A stretch of DNA of 64,000 nucleotides from Flavobacterium sp. TAB 87. Its GTDB lineage: Bacteria; Bacteroidota; Bacteroidia; Flavobacteriales; Flavobacteriaceae. This document shows, one piece after another, positions 27,334 through 36,694 of the stretch (its first letter is position 1; each line of letters begins with the position of its first letter). A program made the position numbers and the translations under genes. Where the stretch lies: positions 950,696 through 1,014,695 of the forward strand of contig NZ_LLWK01000038.1 of assembly GCF_001529295.1 (NCBI RefSeq), written 5' to 3'. The notes beneath the pieces were generated by a model. It worked only from the letters and a program-made list of their open reading frames with translations, was not told where the DNA came from and made no database searches.

Positions 27334-28021
27334 AAAAATATTAATTGTAGTTGCCCACCCTGATGACGAATTATTAGGCTTAGGTGCTACAATGAATAAA
27401 TTAGTAAATGAATACAATGTTAAAACTCATGTAATTATTTTAGGTGAGGGGATAACTTCACGATCAGATTCAAGAGATTTGATTAAATGGGAGGAACAAT
27501 TACTAACTCATAAGATGAATATTGATAATGCACGAAAGGCTATTGGATATCATTCTGTTAAAGCATATGATTTTCCAGACAATAGGTTTGATTCTGTTGC
27601 GTTGTTAGATATTGTTAAAGTAATTGAAAAGGAAAAAAACAGTTTTATACCAGATATTATTTTTACACACCATGGAGGTGATTTAAATATTGATCACCAA
27701 AGAACTTTTGAGGCTGTCATGACTGCATGCCGACCGATGTCTCATGAAACTGTAAAAACCATAATAACATTTGAAACACCATCTGGAACAGAATGGCGTG
27801 CTAACACAGATCCTCGTCACTTTTTGCCTAATTTTTTTGTAAAAGTAAGTTCTGATAATTTAGAAGCAAAAATAAAAGGAATGGAAAGCTATGAATTTGA
27901 AAGTAGAACTTTTCCTCATCCTAGATCTCCTGAAGCACTAAGAATTCAAGCACAACGTTGGGGCATAGCTGTGGGAATGAGCTACGTAGAAGCATTTAAT
28001 ATTGTTAGATCAATAAATTAA
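27311..28021 (+). CDS. PIG-L/LmbE family zinc-dependent N-deacetylase
   Basis: 236 residues. AHPDDE (15-20) at the end of the first strand and a later THHGGDLNIDHQRTFEAV supply the metal-binding His and Asp of the family. PIG-L enzymes remove N-acetyl groups from GlcNAc-type sugars. Here, overlapping the formyltransferase gene by 23 bases, it could free an amine for formylation or act on a nonulosonic acid intermediate. The pairing deacetylase plus formyltransferase is the interesting part; the order of reactions is not known. Confidence 0.88.
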   Translation: MLESLRNKKILIVVAHPDDELLGLGATMNKLVNEYNVKTHVIILGEGITSRSDSRDLIKWEEQLLTHKMNIDNARKAIGYHSVKAYDFPDNRFDSVALLDIVKVIEKEKNSFIPDIIFTHHGGDLNIDHQRTFEAVMTACRPMSHETVKTIITFETPSGTEWRANTDPRHFLPNFFVKVSSDNLEAKIKGMESYEFESRTFPHPRSPEALRIQAQRWGIAVGMSYVEAFNIVRSIN

Positions 28022-28026
28022 TAATT

Positions 28027-29064
28027 ATGAAAATTGGAAATTTTGAACTTAGTAAAAATTCAGAAGTATTTATAATTGCTGAATTATCAGCCAATCACAA
28101 TGGTAGTATTGAGGTAGCTAAAGAAACAATTAGAGCTGCGAAAAGAGCTGGTGCAAATTGTATTAAGTTACAAACTTACACTGCAGATACTATGACAATT
28201 GAGAGCGATAAGGAGGATTTTATTATTAAGGGAACCATTTGGGAAGGCTGTAATTTGCATAAATTATATCAAGACGCTTATACCCCATGGGAATGGCATG
28301 AAGAATTATTTAAAGTAGCAAAAGAAGAGGGGTTAATCTGTTTCTCATCACCTTTTGATAAAACAGCAGTAGACTTCTTAGAAACGCTTAATGTTCCAGC
28401 CTATAAAATTGCTTCTTTTGAAATTACTGATATTCCTTTGATCGAATATGTGGCATCTAAGGGTAAGCCTGTAATTTTGTCAACAGGAATTGCTACTACA
28501 GAAGATATTGAGTTGGCATTGGATGCCTGCAAAAGAATGGGGAATAATGATATTGCTTTGTTAAAATGCACTTCTAGTTATCCTGCACCTATTGACGAGG
28601 CTAATATGTGTATGGTAAAAGATTTAGCAAAACGATATAATGTAATAAGTGGTTTGTCTGATCATACTATGGGAGCAACAGTCCCTGTTGTTGCCACTTG
28701 TTTTGGCGCCAAAATTATAGAGAAACATTTTATTTTAGACCACTCTATAGGAGGTCCTGATGCTTCTTTTTCTATGGATGAAACTGAGTTTACAGCTATG
28801 GTATTAGCCGTGCGTGAAGCAGAGAAAGCAATTGGAGTTGTTGATTATACCTTGACAGATAAACAAATTAAAGGAAAAGATTTTTCGAGATCTTTATATG
28901 TTGTGGAAGATATAAAAGCAGGAGATATTATTACAAAAGAAAATGTTCGTTCTATAAGACCTGGATTTGGTATGCATCCTAAATATTATCATGAGATATT
29001 GGGAAAAAAAGCTATAACTGATATTGAAAGAGCAGTGGCCTTAAAAATGGACTTTATGAAGTAG
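28027..29064 (+). CDS. pseI: Pseudaminic acid synthase
   Basis: 345 residues. An N-terminal NeuB-type TIM barrel (IIAELSANHNGSIEVA, IKLQTYTADTMT, LKCTSSYPAP, GLSDHTMG) is followed by a C-terminal antifreeze-like SAF domain (SRSLYVVEDIKAGDIIT). The motifs YTADTMTIE and WEWHEELF are those I associate with PseI rather than NeuB or LegI. It condenses a 6-deoxy-HexNAc derivative with phosphoenolpyruvate. It closes the nonulosonic block that starts with pseB. Confidence 0.93.
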   Translation: MKIGNFELSKNSEVFIIAELSANHNGSIEVAKETIRAAKRAGANCIKLQTYTADTMTIESDKEDFIIKGTIWEGCNLHKLYQDAYTPWEWHEELFKVAKEEGLICFSSPFDKTAVDFLETLNVPAYKIASFEITDIPLIEYVASKGKPVILSTGIATTEDIELALDACKRMGNNDIALLKCTSSYPAPIDEANMCMVKDLAKRYNVISGLSDHTMGATVPVVATCFGAKIIEKHFILDHSIGGPDASFSMDETEFTAMVLAVREAEKAIGVVDYTLTDKQIKGKDFSRSLYVVEDIKAGDIITKENVRSIRPGFGMHPKYYHEILGKKAITDIERAVALKMDFMK

Positions 29065-29072
29065 AATCTTTA

Positions 29073-29094
29073 TTCAAACTTTGTTAAGTTTGAA
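29073..29094 (+). other. Perfect stem-loop after pseI
   Basis: TTCAAACTT and AAGTTTGAA form a 9-bp stem with loop TGTT, nine bases past the pseI stop. A T-run comes only some 25 bases later, so it may protect the transcript end rather than terminate. The remaining bases up to 29280 are A+T-rich and show no gene. Confidence 0.35.
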
Positions 29095-29280
29095 GTGCGA
29101 TAGAAAAAGTTATAAAGTTTTTTTTAAATAAATTAATGTGTTTGATTATAATATATAATAAATTTTTTAGTAAAACACTTAGTGTATTAATAGCTTTTAG
29201 TATAATATATATAATAGAAGTTCATATATTAATTAGTAATATCTATCATTTGTATAAAACAATAAAGAATAATTATAGCT

Positions 29281-30342
29281 ATGTACCTGAAATATTTTTG
29301 TTTACCATTTGTGATCTTCCTATTGTCTTGTACAGATCAGGATGATCTCCCTATGCCTAAAGTTTTTGATAAAAATTTTGATAAATTAGTTGTTACAAAA
29401 AGGATAACTTGTATTGACAAAAGACATAGAGCTTTTACTGATTTGGTTTATTTCGATAATAGATGGCTTTTAACCTATAGAGAATCAAATGAACATATCT
29501 TTGGTGAGGATGGTGTTGCAAAAATATTATCAAGTTTAAATGCTGATGATTGGGAATTGGTTAAATTATATAAATACCAAGGTTTTGATTTTAGAGATCC
29601 AAAATTTGCAATTAAAGATAATAAATTGCTTTTTTATACACACGGCTCGACATATTTGGAGGCATATAGGTCAGCACCTAAAGAGTATAAAGATTTTAGA
29701 GCTAAATATACAGGAGATGGCAACTGGTCTTTACTAAATGAAGTTTTTGTAGATAAAAAAAACGGTACAATTTCTAATTTAAAAGGTAATGAAACTTACC
29801 CGTGGAGGGTTACATACTATAAAGGGATAGGTTACGTATTTGGCTACAATTTTCAGCATGATGTATTTAATTTTTATACTACTGAAGATGATGTTTACTT
29901 TAAAAACACAAATACATTAAAGTCACCAACAGGAACGCCAAATGAAGCAACTGTGCGAGTTGACGAAAATGGAGTATTTTATAGTTTAGTCAGACGTGAA
30001 TACGCTACTGCACTGCTTGGGAAATCGAAAGATTTGGGATTGACATGGAATTGGTTTGGGAATATACCAATATATGCTTTTGGCGGACCAAATTTTTTAT
30101 TTTATAAAGATGGGATTTTATTATCGGGCCGAGAAAAAGAAAAATTGATCTTAGGTTATTTCGATCTAAAAACGGGAGATTATAAAAAAATTTTAACGTT
30201 CGAAAGTGGGGGTGACTGTTCTTATCCAGGTATGGTTATTACAGATAATTTTTTGTGGATAAGTTATTATTCTCAGCATGAGCAAAAGCGTGGATCATCA
30301 ATTTATCTCTCGCGAATCAATTTAAGCAAATTAGGTTTGTGA
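29281..30342 (+). CDS. Sialidase-fold lipoprotein
   Basis: 353 residues. A lipoprotein signal ends at FLLSC (Cys 17), so it is probably attached to a membrane and surface or periplasm facing. The body reads as a beta-propeller: an RDP motif (FDFRDPKF, about 102-109), an Asp-box SKDLGLTW (about 248-255, pattern SxDxGxTW), and a late GGDCSYPGMV..LWISYYSQ, as in sialidases and related exo-glycosidases. Its place right after pseudaminic acid synthesis suggests it binds or trims nonulosonic acids. Enzyme activity is not proven by sequence. Confidence 0.65.
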   Translation: MYLKYFCLPFVIFLLSCTDQDDLPMPKVFDKNFDKLVVTKRITCIDKRHRAFTDLVYFDNRWLLTYRESNEHIFGEDGVAKILSSLNADDWELVKLYKYQGFDFRDPKFAIKDNKLLFYTHGSTYLEAYRSAPKEYKDFRAKYTGDGNWSLLNEVFVDKKNGTISNLKGNETYPWRVTYYKGIGYVFGYNFQHDVFNFYTTEDDVYFKNTNTLKSPTGTPNEATVRVDENGVFYSLVRREYATALLGKSKDLGLTWNWFGNIPIYAFGGPNFLFYKDGILLSGREKEKLILGYFDLKTGDYKKILTFESGGDCSYPGMVITDNFLWISYYSQHEQKRGSSIYLSRINLSKLGL

Positions 30343-30388
30343 GTTCTCAACAAAATTTAATTAGCAAAAGAAAGACGTTTTCCTATTT

Positions 30389-31801
30389 ATGTTAAAAAAA
30401 ATAATATCGCATAGTCTTATCTACGGATTAGGGCCTTTTGTGCCAAAAATAATTAGTCTATTAATGTTGCCCATTTTTACTAAAGTGTTAACTACTGAAG
30501 ATTATGGTGTGCAAGCGTTAATGAATTCAAGCACGTCCTTAATAGGTGTTTTGGCAATGTTAGGACTACAACTACCGATCACTAACGCATTTTATCATCA
30601 TACGCATCATTACAAAAAACGTTGGTCTCAGTTTTATGGGTTCTTAAATATTTGGATGATATTTTATTCTGCTTTATTGGCGGTAGTAATTTACTTTATT
30701 GTGCCAATTGAAGCTAAAGAAAATTTATATGCTCTAATTTTATTAAACGTCATTCCGATAGTTTGTTTTGGACCAGCCGATACTTTTGGTCAATTGTATT
30801 ATCAATTAAATCAAAAGCCAAAGGAAGTAGTTATGCGTACTATTGTAATATCTTTTATCACAATTGCTTTAAATTACTATACTATAGTGATTTTAGATTT
30901 GCATTACATGGGTTGGTTTATTGCAAATTGTATATCAGCTTTACTATTGCATTTTTCTTACTGGTATCCTTTAAATTATATATTAAAAATTAAACCTATT
31001 TATAGATTTAAACGTAAAGTTATTTTTAAAGGTCTGAGTGTTTCAATGCCAATGATTCCACATTTTTACAGTGGCTATTTACTTGGATCAGCAGATAGTC
31101 TGTTGTTGAAATTCTTTTTGATAAGTACAGCCCAAATTGGGTTTTACGGATTTGCAGCATCATTCGGTGCATTGATGGCTCTGGCGGTTGGTGCTATAAA
31201 TACTGCGGCAGCTCCCATAATAATGCAACAAATAAAGCTAAAAAATTATGAGGAGGTAAAAAAAATAACTTGGATGATTCAGTTTTTCTTGTTAGTTGGC
31301 TCTTCCGTCGGGTGTTTTTGGTTAAAAGAAGTATTTGGAATCATGGTTAATAACCAAGAATTAAGATCAGGTTATTTTTTGGCAGCTATATTTATTATGG
31401 CACATAATTATCGGCCAATGTATTTTGGATCTTCCATGATTTTATTTTACAGAGAAAAAACAAAAAATTTGTGGAAAGTAACATTAGGAGCTGGATTATT
31501 TTGCTTGATAATGAACTCATTTTTAATTCCTATTTATGGGATAAAAATCCCCGCATTAATTTTGTTTGTGAGCTATTTAATTATGGGATATGGTACCTTT
31601 TTTCTAAAAGACTACAAGGATGTTGCTATTGCAAATTTTAAACCTTGGCTTTGGTTTTTCTTAACTTTATTCTGTTTTATTTCAGTTCTGATTGTGGTAA
31701 ACTTTACGGTTTTATATAAAACAGTAATAACAGTATTATTTCTATCCAGCCTTGTTATTTATTACTTTACACTTATAAAAACAAAAAATAAATTAATCTA
31801 A
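30389..31801 (+). CDS. wzx: Wzx-type polysaccharide flippase
   Basis: 470 residues with about 12 to 14 hydrophobic segments. The N-terminus, LIYGLGPFVPKIISLLMLPIFT..TTEDYGVQALM, is typical of the PST/oligosaccharide flippase family. It moves the undecaprenyl-linked repeat unit across the inner membrane. It is the only Wzx recognised in the locus, although two export pairs are present. Confidence 0.92.
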   Translation: MLKKIISHSLIYGLGPFVPKIISLLMLPIFTKVLTTEDYGVQALMNSSTSLIGVLAMLGLQLPITNAFYHHTHHYKKRWSQFYGFLNIWMIFYSALLAVVIYFIVPIEAKENLYALILLNVIPIVCFGPADTFGQLYYQLNQKPKEVVMRTIVISFITIALNYYTIVILDLHYMGWFIANCISALLLHFSYWYPLNYILKIKPIYRFKRKVIFKGLSVSMPMIPHFYSGYLLGSADSLLLKFFLISTAQIGFYGFAASFGALMALAVGAINTAAAPIIMQQIKLKNYEEVKKITWMIQFFLLVGSSVGCFWLKEVFGIMVNNQELRSGYFLAAIFIMAHNYRPMYFGSSMILFYREKTKNLWKVTLGAGLFCLIMNSFLIPIYGIKIPALILFVSYLIMGYGTFFLKDYKDVAIANFKPWLWFFLTLFCFISVLIVVNFTVLYKTVITVLFLSSLVIYYFTLIKTKNKLI

Positions 31802-31835
31802 ATTTTAGTTAACTTTTTTTGACTTAACATTTCTT

Positions 31836-32729
31836 ATGCTACATTATTTAAAATCATTAATAAAATTTTTTTTAAGAAATTGTCGAAAATCGTACTTCAC
31901 ATTTAGTTCTCTATGGAAAGTTGCTAAATTTAGTACATATAAGGTCAAGATGAGTTCTGTGAGTGATACAGGAGAATGTTTTATATTAGGAAACGGTCCC
32001 TCTTTAAAAGACGATTTAGAAAAAAATGTCACCTTTTTACAAACACAAAAATTAGTTGTTGTAAATAACTTTGCAAGATCAGATTACTATGTAAAATTGA
32101 AACCGCAGTATTATGTCTTTGCTGACCCAGCTTACTGGAGCGATGAGAAAAATAAAGTAGTGGATAGTTGTCGATCGACATTAGAAACAATTAGAGACAA
32201 TACAACTTGGGAAATGAAAATTTTTGTTCCTCATGCAGCATTTAAAACTGAATTGTTTAAAGAATTCTTTATTATTAACAATCGCATTTCTCTAGTAGCG
32301 TATAATACCACATTTATATCTGAGAGAGGATTCGAAAATTTAAATCATTACTTATATAAAAAGAATTTAGCCGCTCCTAGAATTCAAAATGTTCTTATGG
32401 CAGCAATATTTATATCTATAAATATAGGTTTATCAGAAATAAATCTTTTAGGCTCGGATCATTCTTGGACTAAAGAATTATTTGTAAATAGTGAAAATCA
32501 GGTTTGTATATTAGATCATCATTTTTACGATAAAAAAAAACAAGATTTTAATATTTTCACGAGAGTTGATGGAAGTATTTACAAAATGCATGAAATATTA
32601 AGAGATTATGCTTTTATGTTTGAGGGATATCATTCACTGAGGGGATATGGCGATGTACTTGGTGTAAAAATTTATAACAATACTTCAAATTCATTTATAG
32701 ATGCATTTGAAAGAAAACAATGTGTTTAA
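31836..32729 (+). CDS. GT42/DUF115-like protein, candidate nonulosonic acid transferase
   Basis: 297 residues. The motif ILGNGPSLKDDL (50-61) is the nucleotide-binding start seen in GT42 sialyltransferases such as Cst-II and in DUF115 (Maf, MptE) proteins. Later landmarks also follow the Cst-II layout: AAIFISINIGLSEINLLGSDHSW in two parts, then LGVKIYNNTSNSFIDAF near the C-terminus against a similar PNSLLANF end in Cst-II. A catalytic His cannot be assigned with certainty. Given the CMP-sugar genes upstream, transfer of the nonulosonic acid is a good guess. Confidence 0.6.
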   Translation: MLHYLKSLIKFFLRNCRKSYFTFSSLWKVAKFSTYKVKMSSVSDTGECFILGNGPSLKDDLEKNVTFLQTQKLVVVNNFARSDYYVKLKPQYYVFADPAYWSDEKNKVVDSCRSTLETIRDNTTWEMKIFVPHAAFKTELFKEFFIINNRISLVAYNTTFISERGFENLNHYLYKKNLAAPRIQNVLMAAIFISINIGLSEINLLGSDHSWTKELFVNSENQVCILDHHFYDKKKQDFNIFTRVDGSIYKMHEILRDYAFMFEGYHSLRGYGDVLGVKIYNNTSNSFIDAFERKQCV

Positions 32730-32756
32730 TTTATAATATTCAATCAAATAGTAATT

Positions 32757-33398
32757 ATGCGTTTTTTTAAAGATACTATGAGGTTTTTTTACTACATAAT
32801 GAAAGATAAAATTTCATTAAATGAGTTATATAATGTACAAGCAGAATCTTCTATTAGCAAGAAGGCTAAATTTTTAGGTTCTCATAAAGTATCAAAAGTT
32901 GTAATAGATGATTATACATATATATCTAATAATGCACAAATTTCAATGACTATTATCGGAAAATATTGTTCGATTGGTCCCAATTTTTTATGCGGGTGGG
33001 GAATTCATCCTATAACAGGGATTTCAACATCTCCAATGTTTTACTCTACTTCGAAACAAAACGGATTTTCTGTTGCAACATCAGATAAAATTGAAGAAAG
33101 AAAGGAAATTATAATAGGAAATGATGTTTTTATTGGTTCAAATGTTATTATTCTTGATGGAGTTAAAATAGGGAACGGTGCGGTAATTGGCGCAGGTGCT
33201 GTTGTTTCAAAAGATATACCACCATACGCTGTAGCAGTTGGCAACCCGATTACCGTAATTAAATACAGATTTGATGAAAAAACTATTCAAGCGCTCTTAA
33301 AGATTGAATGGTGGAATAAATCAGAAGAAATGCATTTGGAAATTGAAAAATATTTTTTTGATATTGATAAATTTATTTCCATACACAATAAAAAATAG
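32757..33398 (+). CDS. CatB-type hexapeptide O-acetyltransferase
   Basis: 213 residues. Left-handed beta-helix hexapeptide repeats run from about residue 35 to 160 (VVIDDYTYISNNAQISMTII, IGNDVFIGSNVIILDGVKIG, GAVIGAGAVVSKDIPPYAVA). The loop with GWGIHPITGISTSPMFY holds the His expected for catalysis. Enzymes of this group acetylate sugars in O-antigens and capsules as well as antibiotics; context favours decoration of the polysaccharide. Confidence 0.87.
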   Translation: MRFFKDTMRFFYYIMKDKISLNELYNVQAESSISKKAKFLGSHKVSKVVIDDYTYISNNAQISMTIIGKYCSIGPNFLCGWGIHPITGISTSPMFYSTSKQNGFSVATSDKIEERKEIIIGNDVFIGSNVIILDGVKIGNGAVIGAGAVVSKDIPPYAVAVGNPITVIKYRFDEKTIQALLKIEWWNKSEEMHLEIEKYFFDIDKFISIHNKK

Positions 33399-33403
33399 AA
33401 ATT

Positions 33404-34147
33404 ATGGCTGATGCATTAGTAACTATTATCACAGTAGTTTATAATGATATTAAAAATATCGAAAAAACAATTCAAGCAATTCTTAATCAAAATTATCAAT
33501 CGATAGAATATGTAATTATTGATGGAGGTTCTTCTGATGGAACAATCGATATTATAAAACAATATGATAAAAACATATCGTATTGGGTTAGTGAGAAGGA
33601 TGCGGGTATTTATAATGCAATGAATAAAGGAGTTAAACATTCAAATGGAGAATGGTTGATTTTTATGAATAGTGGAGATCTTTTTTATGATAATGATGTT
33701 TTAAAAAAGATTTTCTATAAGGCAAATTATTCGAGTGTAGCAATTCTATATGGGAATACTTTAGCAAAGAATTCTAAAAGCGTTAGTAAACCACCAGACG
33801 CTATTTCTAAAAACTTTTTTTATTTAAATACAATATGTCATCAGAGTGTTTTTTTTAATAAAAATGTTTTTAAAAGCTTTGGTAATTATAATTTAGGCTA
33901 TAAAATTATAGCAGATAGAGAGTTACTATATAGAGTAGCACGGTCAAAAGGAAAATTTCTGCACGCAGATCATTTAGTAAGTATTTGGGACGAAGAAGGT
34001 TTTTCAAAAGCCAATATTTCTCTATTTCAGCGAGAGGAAATTTTGTTTCAAAAAGAAAATTTTTTGATGGCCGAAAGACATTTTATATTATTTAAAAAGC
34101 GATTGCAAAATTTATTGAAAAAATTAATTAAGGTTCGTATTAATTAG
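33404..34147 (+). CDS. Family 2 glycosyltransferase
   Basis: 247 residues. GT-A fold opening VTIITVVYNDIKNIEKTIQA, then YVIIDGGSSDGTIDII and SEKDAGIYNAMNKGV with the metal-binding region, and FMNSGD. It is close in layout to the glycosyltransferase at 36657, with which it shares the YVIIDGGS and GIYxAMNKG motifs, suggesting a duplication. Donor and acceptor cannot be told. Confidence 0.9.
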   Translation: MADALVTIITVVYNDIKNIEKTIQAILNQNYQSIEYVIIDGGSSDGTIDIIKQYDKNISYWVSEKDAGIYNAMNKGVKHSNGEWLIFMNSGDLFYDNDVLKKIFYKANYSSVAILYGNTLAKNSKSVSKPPDAISKNFFYLNTICHQSVFFNKNVFKSFGNYNLGYKIIADRELLYRVARSKGKFLHADHLVSIWDEEGFSKANISLFQREEILFQKENFLMAERHFILFKKRLQNLLKKLIKVRIN

Positions 34148-34191
34148 AATGGAAATTTAATAATTAGGTTTTAATTATAAAGCGTCTTAAA

Positions 34192-35448
34192 ATGAAAATT
34201 TTGCAAGTATCCGAGAGCGATAACATTGGTGGTGCAGCTATTGCAGCGACAAGATTAAATGATTTGTTTGATAAAAGTCATTTATTCGAATCGAAACTCC
34301 TTGTTAATAGAAAGAAAACTAATGACTTAAAAATTATTTTTCCATCTTCGATTTTAGACAAAGTTTATGCTAAAGTGATTCCACACTTAATAATAAAGTA
34401 TAATAAGTTCAAGTTTGGAACTTCAAGCTTAACAATGTCTGCTAATACTTCTTGTTTGTTTTTTTTAAAAACAGTTAAGAAGACTGATTTTGACATACTT
34501 CATCTGCATTGGGTTAATAATGCATTTGTTGGTTTAGATGATCTAAAATCAATTGATAAGCCAATGGTTTGGACATTACATGACAATTGGCTTTTTACCG
34601 CCGGTTGCCATTCAACTCAAGGGTGCACTAATTATATTGATAATTGTAGCGATTGCCCTAAAATTAAAGAAAGTAGATTCCAAAAAAACTTGGATCGACA
34701 ATTTTTTGAAAAAGAAGAGAGAATCCAAAAATTAAAAGATAAAATAGATATTGTCGTTCCTAGCCTATGGATGTTTGAAAGTGCAAAAAGAAGTAGGATT
34801 TTAAAAGATTTTAGGATTAATTTAATACCTAACTACATTGATGTAAATTTATTTGCTCCATTAGAAAAATCAATTTCTAAAGAAAAATTAGGTCTATTAC
34901 AAGAAACAAAGTACATACTATTTGGTGCAACTGATCCTTTAAATGACACCAATAAGGGTTTTTCGTACATTCAACAAATGGCGAGCCGAGGAGCTCTTGA
35001 TGGATTTACACTAATAATTTTTGGAAGAGTAGATAACATAGAGCAGATCAAATTAAATGTTCCATTTATTACCATGAATTCAATTTATGATAAAAAGAAG
35101 CTGGTTTCGTTATATAATGTTTCCGAAGTTGTAATCATGCCTTCTTTGCATGAATCATTTGGTCAGGTAGCCGCTGAAGCAATGTCGTGCGGTATTCCTG
35201 TACTTTGTTTTGATACAACAGGCCTCAAAGATGTGGTTGACCATAAAATAAATGGATACAAAGCCGACTTAAAAAATCTAAACGATCTAATTGAGGGGTT
35301 TAATTGGATTATATCCCAAAGTGATTTAAATCGATCTGCACGACTAAAAATTGTAAATGAATTTAGTAAAGAGGTAATTTTGAATAAATATTCTGTATTG
35401 TATTCGAATATTATAAAATTTAAAAGAAAGCATAATGCCGGAAACTAA
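34192..35448 (+). CDS. Family 4 glycosyltransferase with Cys-rich insert
   Basis: 418 residues, GT-B fold. The N-terminus reads ILQVSESDNIGGAAIAATRL; HLHWVNNAFVGL and WTLHDNWLFTAGCH precede a cysteine cluster (CHSTQGCTNYIDNCSDCP, about 143-160). The donor-site motif MPSLHESFGQVAAEAMSCG is in the C-terminal half. The Cys cluster is typical of a WcaC-like subgroup. The gene overlaps the polymerase by 14 bases. Confidence 0.9.
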   Translation: MKILQVSESDNIGGAAIAATRLNDLFDKSHLFESKLLVNRKKTNDLKIIFPSSILDKVYAKVIPHLIIKYNKFKFGTSSLTMSANTSCLFFLKTVKKTDFDILHLHWVNNAFVGLDDLKSIDKPMVWTLHDNWLFTAGCHSTQGCTNYIDNCSDCPKIKESRFQKNLDRQFFEKEERIQKLKDKIDIVVPSLWMFESAKRSRILKDFRINLIPNYIDVNLFAPLEKSISKEKLGLLQETKYILFGATDPLNDTNKGFSYIQQMASRGALDGFTLIIFGRVDNIEQIKLNVPFITMNSIYDKKKLVSLYNVSEVVIMPSLHESFGQVAAEAMSCGIPVLCFDTTGLKDVVDHKINGYKADLKNLNDLIEGFNWIISQSDLNRSARLKIVNEFSKEVILNKYSVLYSNIIKFKRKHNAGN

Positions 35449-36694
35449 AAAAAAGATTTGGATTAGCATTAGCTTAATTTGGGTCATTATGTTTATGGCA
35501 TTCCCTTTTTCAATTCCACAAGCCTTAAATCTTCCTGCAAAATTTATTATGACGGCTGGTACAGCAGTGTTAACAGTTGGGATACTTATTAATTTACAAC
35601 GTATTAAATTAAATTCCAGTATTGTTTTTATCTTCTTGTTTCAAATTTTAACTGCTTTTGTATACTTCTTTGCTCATTCCGATGCAGCGTACATAAATTT
35701 ATTATTCCAAGTTGTAGTACCTATGATACTATATATCTATTTTTCAAATTTTATGAAATTAGAAACTTTAACAGGTTCTTTCATTAAGATTATGATGGTA
35801 ATGGGGCTACTTTCTTCTATATGTTTTTTGCTTGCCGTAACTATCAATTTACCCTATTATTCCGCTTTTAAGAATCCAGATGGAAGAGAAGCTTATAATT
35901 TTATTATATCATTTACAAATACACTCGTAGATTTTGGTTCTGCTAAATTTATTCGTCCAGCTGGTTATTTTGATGAACCTGGTACCCTTGCTTTTTATAT
36001 TTTAATTGCGATATTATTGAATGATTTAACAATCAACAATAAAAAGTTTCGAATTATTTTAATGATAACTGGTTTGTTTACGTTTTCTATTGCTTTCTAT
36101 TTAATTTTAGCTTTTTACTCCTTATTTTATTTTAGTAAAAAAAACTTCATAAGAATGTTTGTGGGTTCATTGTTAATTTCAATTATTGTTTTTTCTGTCT
36201 ATTTGCAGCTCGATAGTGTAAATCAAAATATAATTTATGGATCTTCCATCGGAAGATTGGAAAGTATAATAGATCCTGCCTCAGCCTCTGATAATTATCA
36301 AGCAGATAATAGGACTGATTTAATTCGTACTGCAATAGATGCCTTTGTAGATTCGCCATTAATCGGCCAAGGACTTTCTTATGCGTCTGATGAGAAAAGT
36401 CGATTTTATGGTACTTTTATGTCAGCTAACTTTTTAGGAAATTTTGGTATACATGGTTTTTTTGGCGGAATAATATTTTCTCTACATGTTTTTTACTATA
36501 TTTTTATTTGCTTTAGAAAAAAAAATTGGCTAACAGTTCCTCAAAAATCTTGTTTAATATATTTATTATTACTCTTGCAAAGACCTGATTACATTGGAGG
36601 GGTTTTAACGTACGTTTCTGTTACTTTATTAATACTAACATCATTAAATTTTAAAAATGTCACCAAAAATATCGATTATAACCGTAGTTTATAA
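35435..36694 (+). CDS. wzy: Wzy-like O-antigen/capsule polymerase candidate
   Basis: 419 residues with ten or more hydrophobic segments and a central hydrophilic loop containing GYFDEPGTLAFYIL and later SSIGRLESI..NRTDLI..DSPLIGQGLS. This layout, with an RTDLIRTAIDAF and GxG-type turn, is that of Wzy/O-antigen ligase family proteins. A second multi-pass candidate (EpsG-like) is at 40706, so one may be the polymerase and the other have a different role. The gene overlaps both neighbours. Confidence 0.75.
   Translation: MPETKKKIWISISLIWVIMFMAFPFSIPQALNLPAKFIMTAGTAVLTVGILINLQRIKLNSSIVFIFLFQILTAFVYFFAHSDAAYINLLFQVVVPMILYIYFSNFMKLETLTGSFIKIMMVMGLLSSICFLLAVTINLPYYSAFKNPDGREAYNFIISFTNTLVDFGSAKFIRPAGYFDEPGTLAFYILIAILLNDLTINNKKFRIILMITGLFTFSIAFYLILAFYSLFYFSKKNFIRMFVGSLLISIIVFSVYLQLDSVNQNIIYGSSIGRLESIIDPASASDNYQADNRTDLIRTAIDAFVDSPLIGQGLSYASDEKSRFYGTFMSANFLGNFGIHGFFGGIIFSLHVFYYIFICFRKKNWLTVPQKSCLIYLLLLLQRPDYIGGVLTYVSVTLLILTSLNFKNVTKNIDYNRSL

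Noticed and set aside
29136..29345. 69-codon hydrophobic frame before the sialidase-fold gene
   Set aside because: It overlaps the signal peptide of the lipoprotein gene in another frame and reflects A+T-rich sequence with Ile/Tyr codons.
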